From positions 1-64,000 of the forward strand of contig NZ_JABAFC010000016.1 of NCBI RefSeq assembly GCF_012843435.1: a stretch of DNA of 64,000 bases, read 5' to 3'. The notes beneath the pieces are model-generated. The model searched no databases. It was given only the letters and a program-made list of their open reading frames with translations, and was not told where the DNA came from. Position 1 is the first letter of the stretch. Each line of letters starts with the position of its first letter. The position numbers were made by a program, and so were the translations under genes. Origin of the DNA: Psychrobacillus sp. BL-248-WT-3. GTDB taxonomy: Bacteria > Bacillota > Bacilli > Bacillales_A > Planococcaceae. This document shows, piece after piece, positions 62,487 through 64,000 of the stretch.

Positions 62487-62661
62487 ACTGCCCTGCCTAC
62501 TCGTCTATCTAAATACACCATAATCCTTTTAAAACACTTAGTAAACTAAAAATCTATTCTATAGAACATAAATAGATTCAAAGATTCATAGAACGTTTAA
62601 TGAATTTGAAAAACAGTTAGCGTATTATATACATAACGTAATATGAAAAGGAGTCCTTCGA

Positions 62662-64000
62662 ATGGCCTTACATAATTTCAAACGAAAAGAATTAGATAGG
62701 ATTTTAAGCAATGCGGTCGGCAAAACACTTGGCGATGTTGATGTTAACAATGTATTTGCTAGGACTATAACTTCACCTAAAATCACGGGCATAGCTGGAG
62801 ATGTTGTTGAACAATCGATTTTAGGATATCCAGCTGACTCAGACAAAAAACCTGATCTTATTGTAGATGGCATTGATACAGAATTAAAAACTACGGGTAT
62901 TCGTAAACCTAAAAGAGAAAGTGAATTTATTTATGAAGCTAAAGAACCCATGTCTATCACATCTGTTTCTCCTGGAAGCATCACGGATGAAGAATTCCAA
63001 ACATCTAGCTTCTGGCATAAGTTAGAACATTTATTATTGGTTTATTACCATTACGATTCACCAATAACTGTTTCAGCAGCTGAATATGCTAATTTCATCA
63101 TTAAAGGTTATCATTTTCATGAGTTCTCAGAAAAAGATATAGAAATACTAAAAAATGACTGGTTAATCGTCCGTGACTTTATTCAACATTTAAAAGATAC
63201 ATATGAAGAGCCTAAAGCAGAATATCATCGAATTTCATCTGAACTGCGAAAAAATCTGATGCTAATTGATACTGCTCCAAAACATCCGAATCCTCCGCGA
63301 TTCCGTTTAAAACGAACAACCGTATCAACAATTGTACAAAAGCATTTTGGCATTAATTTTGAAGAATTGGATAAAACATACTCAACATTTAACGAACTCG
63401 ATGATGAATTACATCGTCTCACTCAATTATATAAGAACAACACTGTTCAAGAATTAATTAATAAACTAGATATTGATATAAAATTTAATGCTAATGGCAA
63501 TGTTTCTAAAAGTGTCACTGAACAAATCCTAGTCAAAATGTTTGGTGGAGAAGCAACAAAACTAAGTAAAATTGATTTATTCAGTAAGATTGGTATTATT
63601 CCAAAAACAGTTGTTCAAACTAAAAAAGGATCTCGTACAGAAGATATGAAGCTATTTCAAATTGATTTTGAAGAATGGACTAATTTAGATGTATTATATG
63701 AAGAATCCTTTTTGTACAGTTATTTTAATGGTCAACAATTTCTTTGCAGTATATTTGAAGAACCTTCTTCTAATGCAAAATTATTAGATAACAAATTTAT
63801 CGGCTTCAAACGTTTAGTAATCGCTGAAAATGTTTTAGAAAAGGATATTAGGGTTGTTTGGGAAGAAATACGTGATTTAGTAAATAACCATAAGTTAAAA
63901 GAAGAACCTATTCTCAACAAAAAAGGAATTCAACGACTTACTCCAAAAACAAAATTACCAATGACTGCACCTAACTTTCCAAAATCTAAAAATTACGACT
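62662..64000 (+). CDS. Sau3AI/MutH-type restriction endonuclease, 3' end cut by window
   Basis: ATG 62662 follows AAAAGGAG with an eight-base spacer, and the frame stays open to the window end (446 codons). Residues 30-180 form the catalytic MutH-like domain: KKPDLIVDG (Asp65/Asp69) and TELKT (Glu74-x-Lys76). Residues about 290-446 form the second MutH-like half (DFEEW, YEESFLYSYFNGQ, VWEEIRDLVN). This two-domain plan is that of Sau3AI, a type II enzyme cutting at GATC; the recognition site here is not shown by the sequence. A cognate methyltransferase is expected nearby but not in the window. Confidence 0.82.
   Translation, partial: MALHNFKRKELDRILSNAVGKTLGDVDVNNVFARTITSPKITGIAGDVVEQSILGYPADSDKKPDLIVDGIDTELKTTGIRKPKRESEFIYEAKEPMSITSVSPGSITDEEFQTSSFWHKLEHLLLVYYHYDSPITVSAAEYANFIIKGYHFHEFSEKDIEILKNDWLIVRDFIQHLKDTYEEPKAEYHRISSELRKNLMLIDTAPKHPNPPRFRLKRTTVSTIVQKHFGINFEELDKTYSTFNELDDELHRLTQLYKNNTVQELINKLDIDIKFNANGNVSKSVTEQILVKMFGGEATKLSKIDLFSKIGIIPKTVVQTKKGSRTEDMKLFQIDFEEWTNLDVLYEESFLYSYFNGQQFLCSIFEEPSSNAKLLDNKFIGFKRLVIAENVLEKDIRVVWEEIRDLVNNHKLKEEPILNKKGIQRLTPKTKLPMTAPNFPKSKNYD

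Noticed and set aside
26600-64000. A prophage or integrative element covering the right half
   Set aside because: No integrase, structural phage gene, conjugation gene or attachment-site repeat was found; a defence-type accessory island fits better.

Overview
The window looks like a chromosomal segment of an endospore-forming, low-GC Gram-positive bacterium of the order Bacillales. Clues are strong GGAGG-type ribosome sites, frequent TTG/GTG starts, hairpin-plus-T terminators, a gerA-type germinant-receptor operon and an aa3-type quinol oxidase operon. A psychrobacillus- or lysinibacillus-like genus is plausible, but the sequence alone does not fix it. I saw no rRNA, tRNA, CRISPR array or integrase gene.

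Bases 1-26,400 look like ordinary chromosome: a GNAT acetyltransferase, an RND efflux permease, small lipo- and secreted proteins, two tandem WGR-like paralogues, the qoxABCD operon (8254-12085), a small membrane protein, a short-chain dehydrogenase, a gerA-gerB-gerC operon, an apparently inactive MA-type metallopeptidase, an XRE regulator with a membrane partner, a secreted NHL/FecR protein pair, a bPH-Excalibur membrane protein and a prolyl 4-hydroxylase-like oxygenase. Two unusual intergenic arrays flank the qox region. One (7283-7960) is a higher-order repeat of 169 bp built from eight monomers of about 21 bp. The other (12592-12717) has six copies at exactly 21 bp. Their sequences are unrelated, but both repeat a conserved core every two helical turns.

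Bases 26,600-64,000 are a dense accessory (defence-like) island. From left to right: a duplicated-module protein, an M20/M42-type peptidase with an unknown N-terminal domain, a TPR-plus-winged-helix protein, a coiled-coil protein with a DUF2325-like C-terminus, and a multiply broken pseudogene. Next is a minus-strand operon of a lone Sau3AI/MutH-like C-terminal domain, a ParB-like protein and a PLD-SNF2 helicase (38148-33561). Divergent from it is an AddAB-like operon: a NERD-UvrD helicase, an AddB-like protein with its iron-sulfur cysteines but apparently no nuclease core, a tiny acidic protein and a second UvrD-like helicase (38466-45770). After a scar of broken genes (IS3 transposase tail, a 44-bp copy of the 58-kb helicase gene start, a broken coiled-coil gene) come a PLD protein, then a minus-strand pair of an SNF2 helicase and a 1462-residue sacsin-type ATPase-HNH protein. 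The right end has small genes, a nuclease-DUF2075 helicase, decayed ORFs, a DUF3427-like/DUF3883 nuclease and, cut by the window edge, a complete-looking Sau3AI-type restriction endonuclease. No DNA methyltransferase is visible, so one should lie just outside the window.

The island genes share themes: nucleic-acid helicases, PD-(D/E)XK, PLD or HNH nucleases, and ATPases. The best candidates for undescribed systems are the MutH-like/ParB-like/PLD-SNF2 trio and the sacsin-HNH/SNF2 pair. I assign them to no named system; function is inferred from domains and operon layout only.
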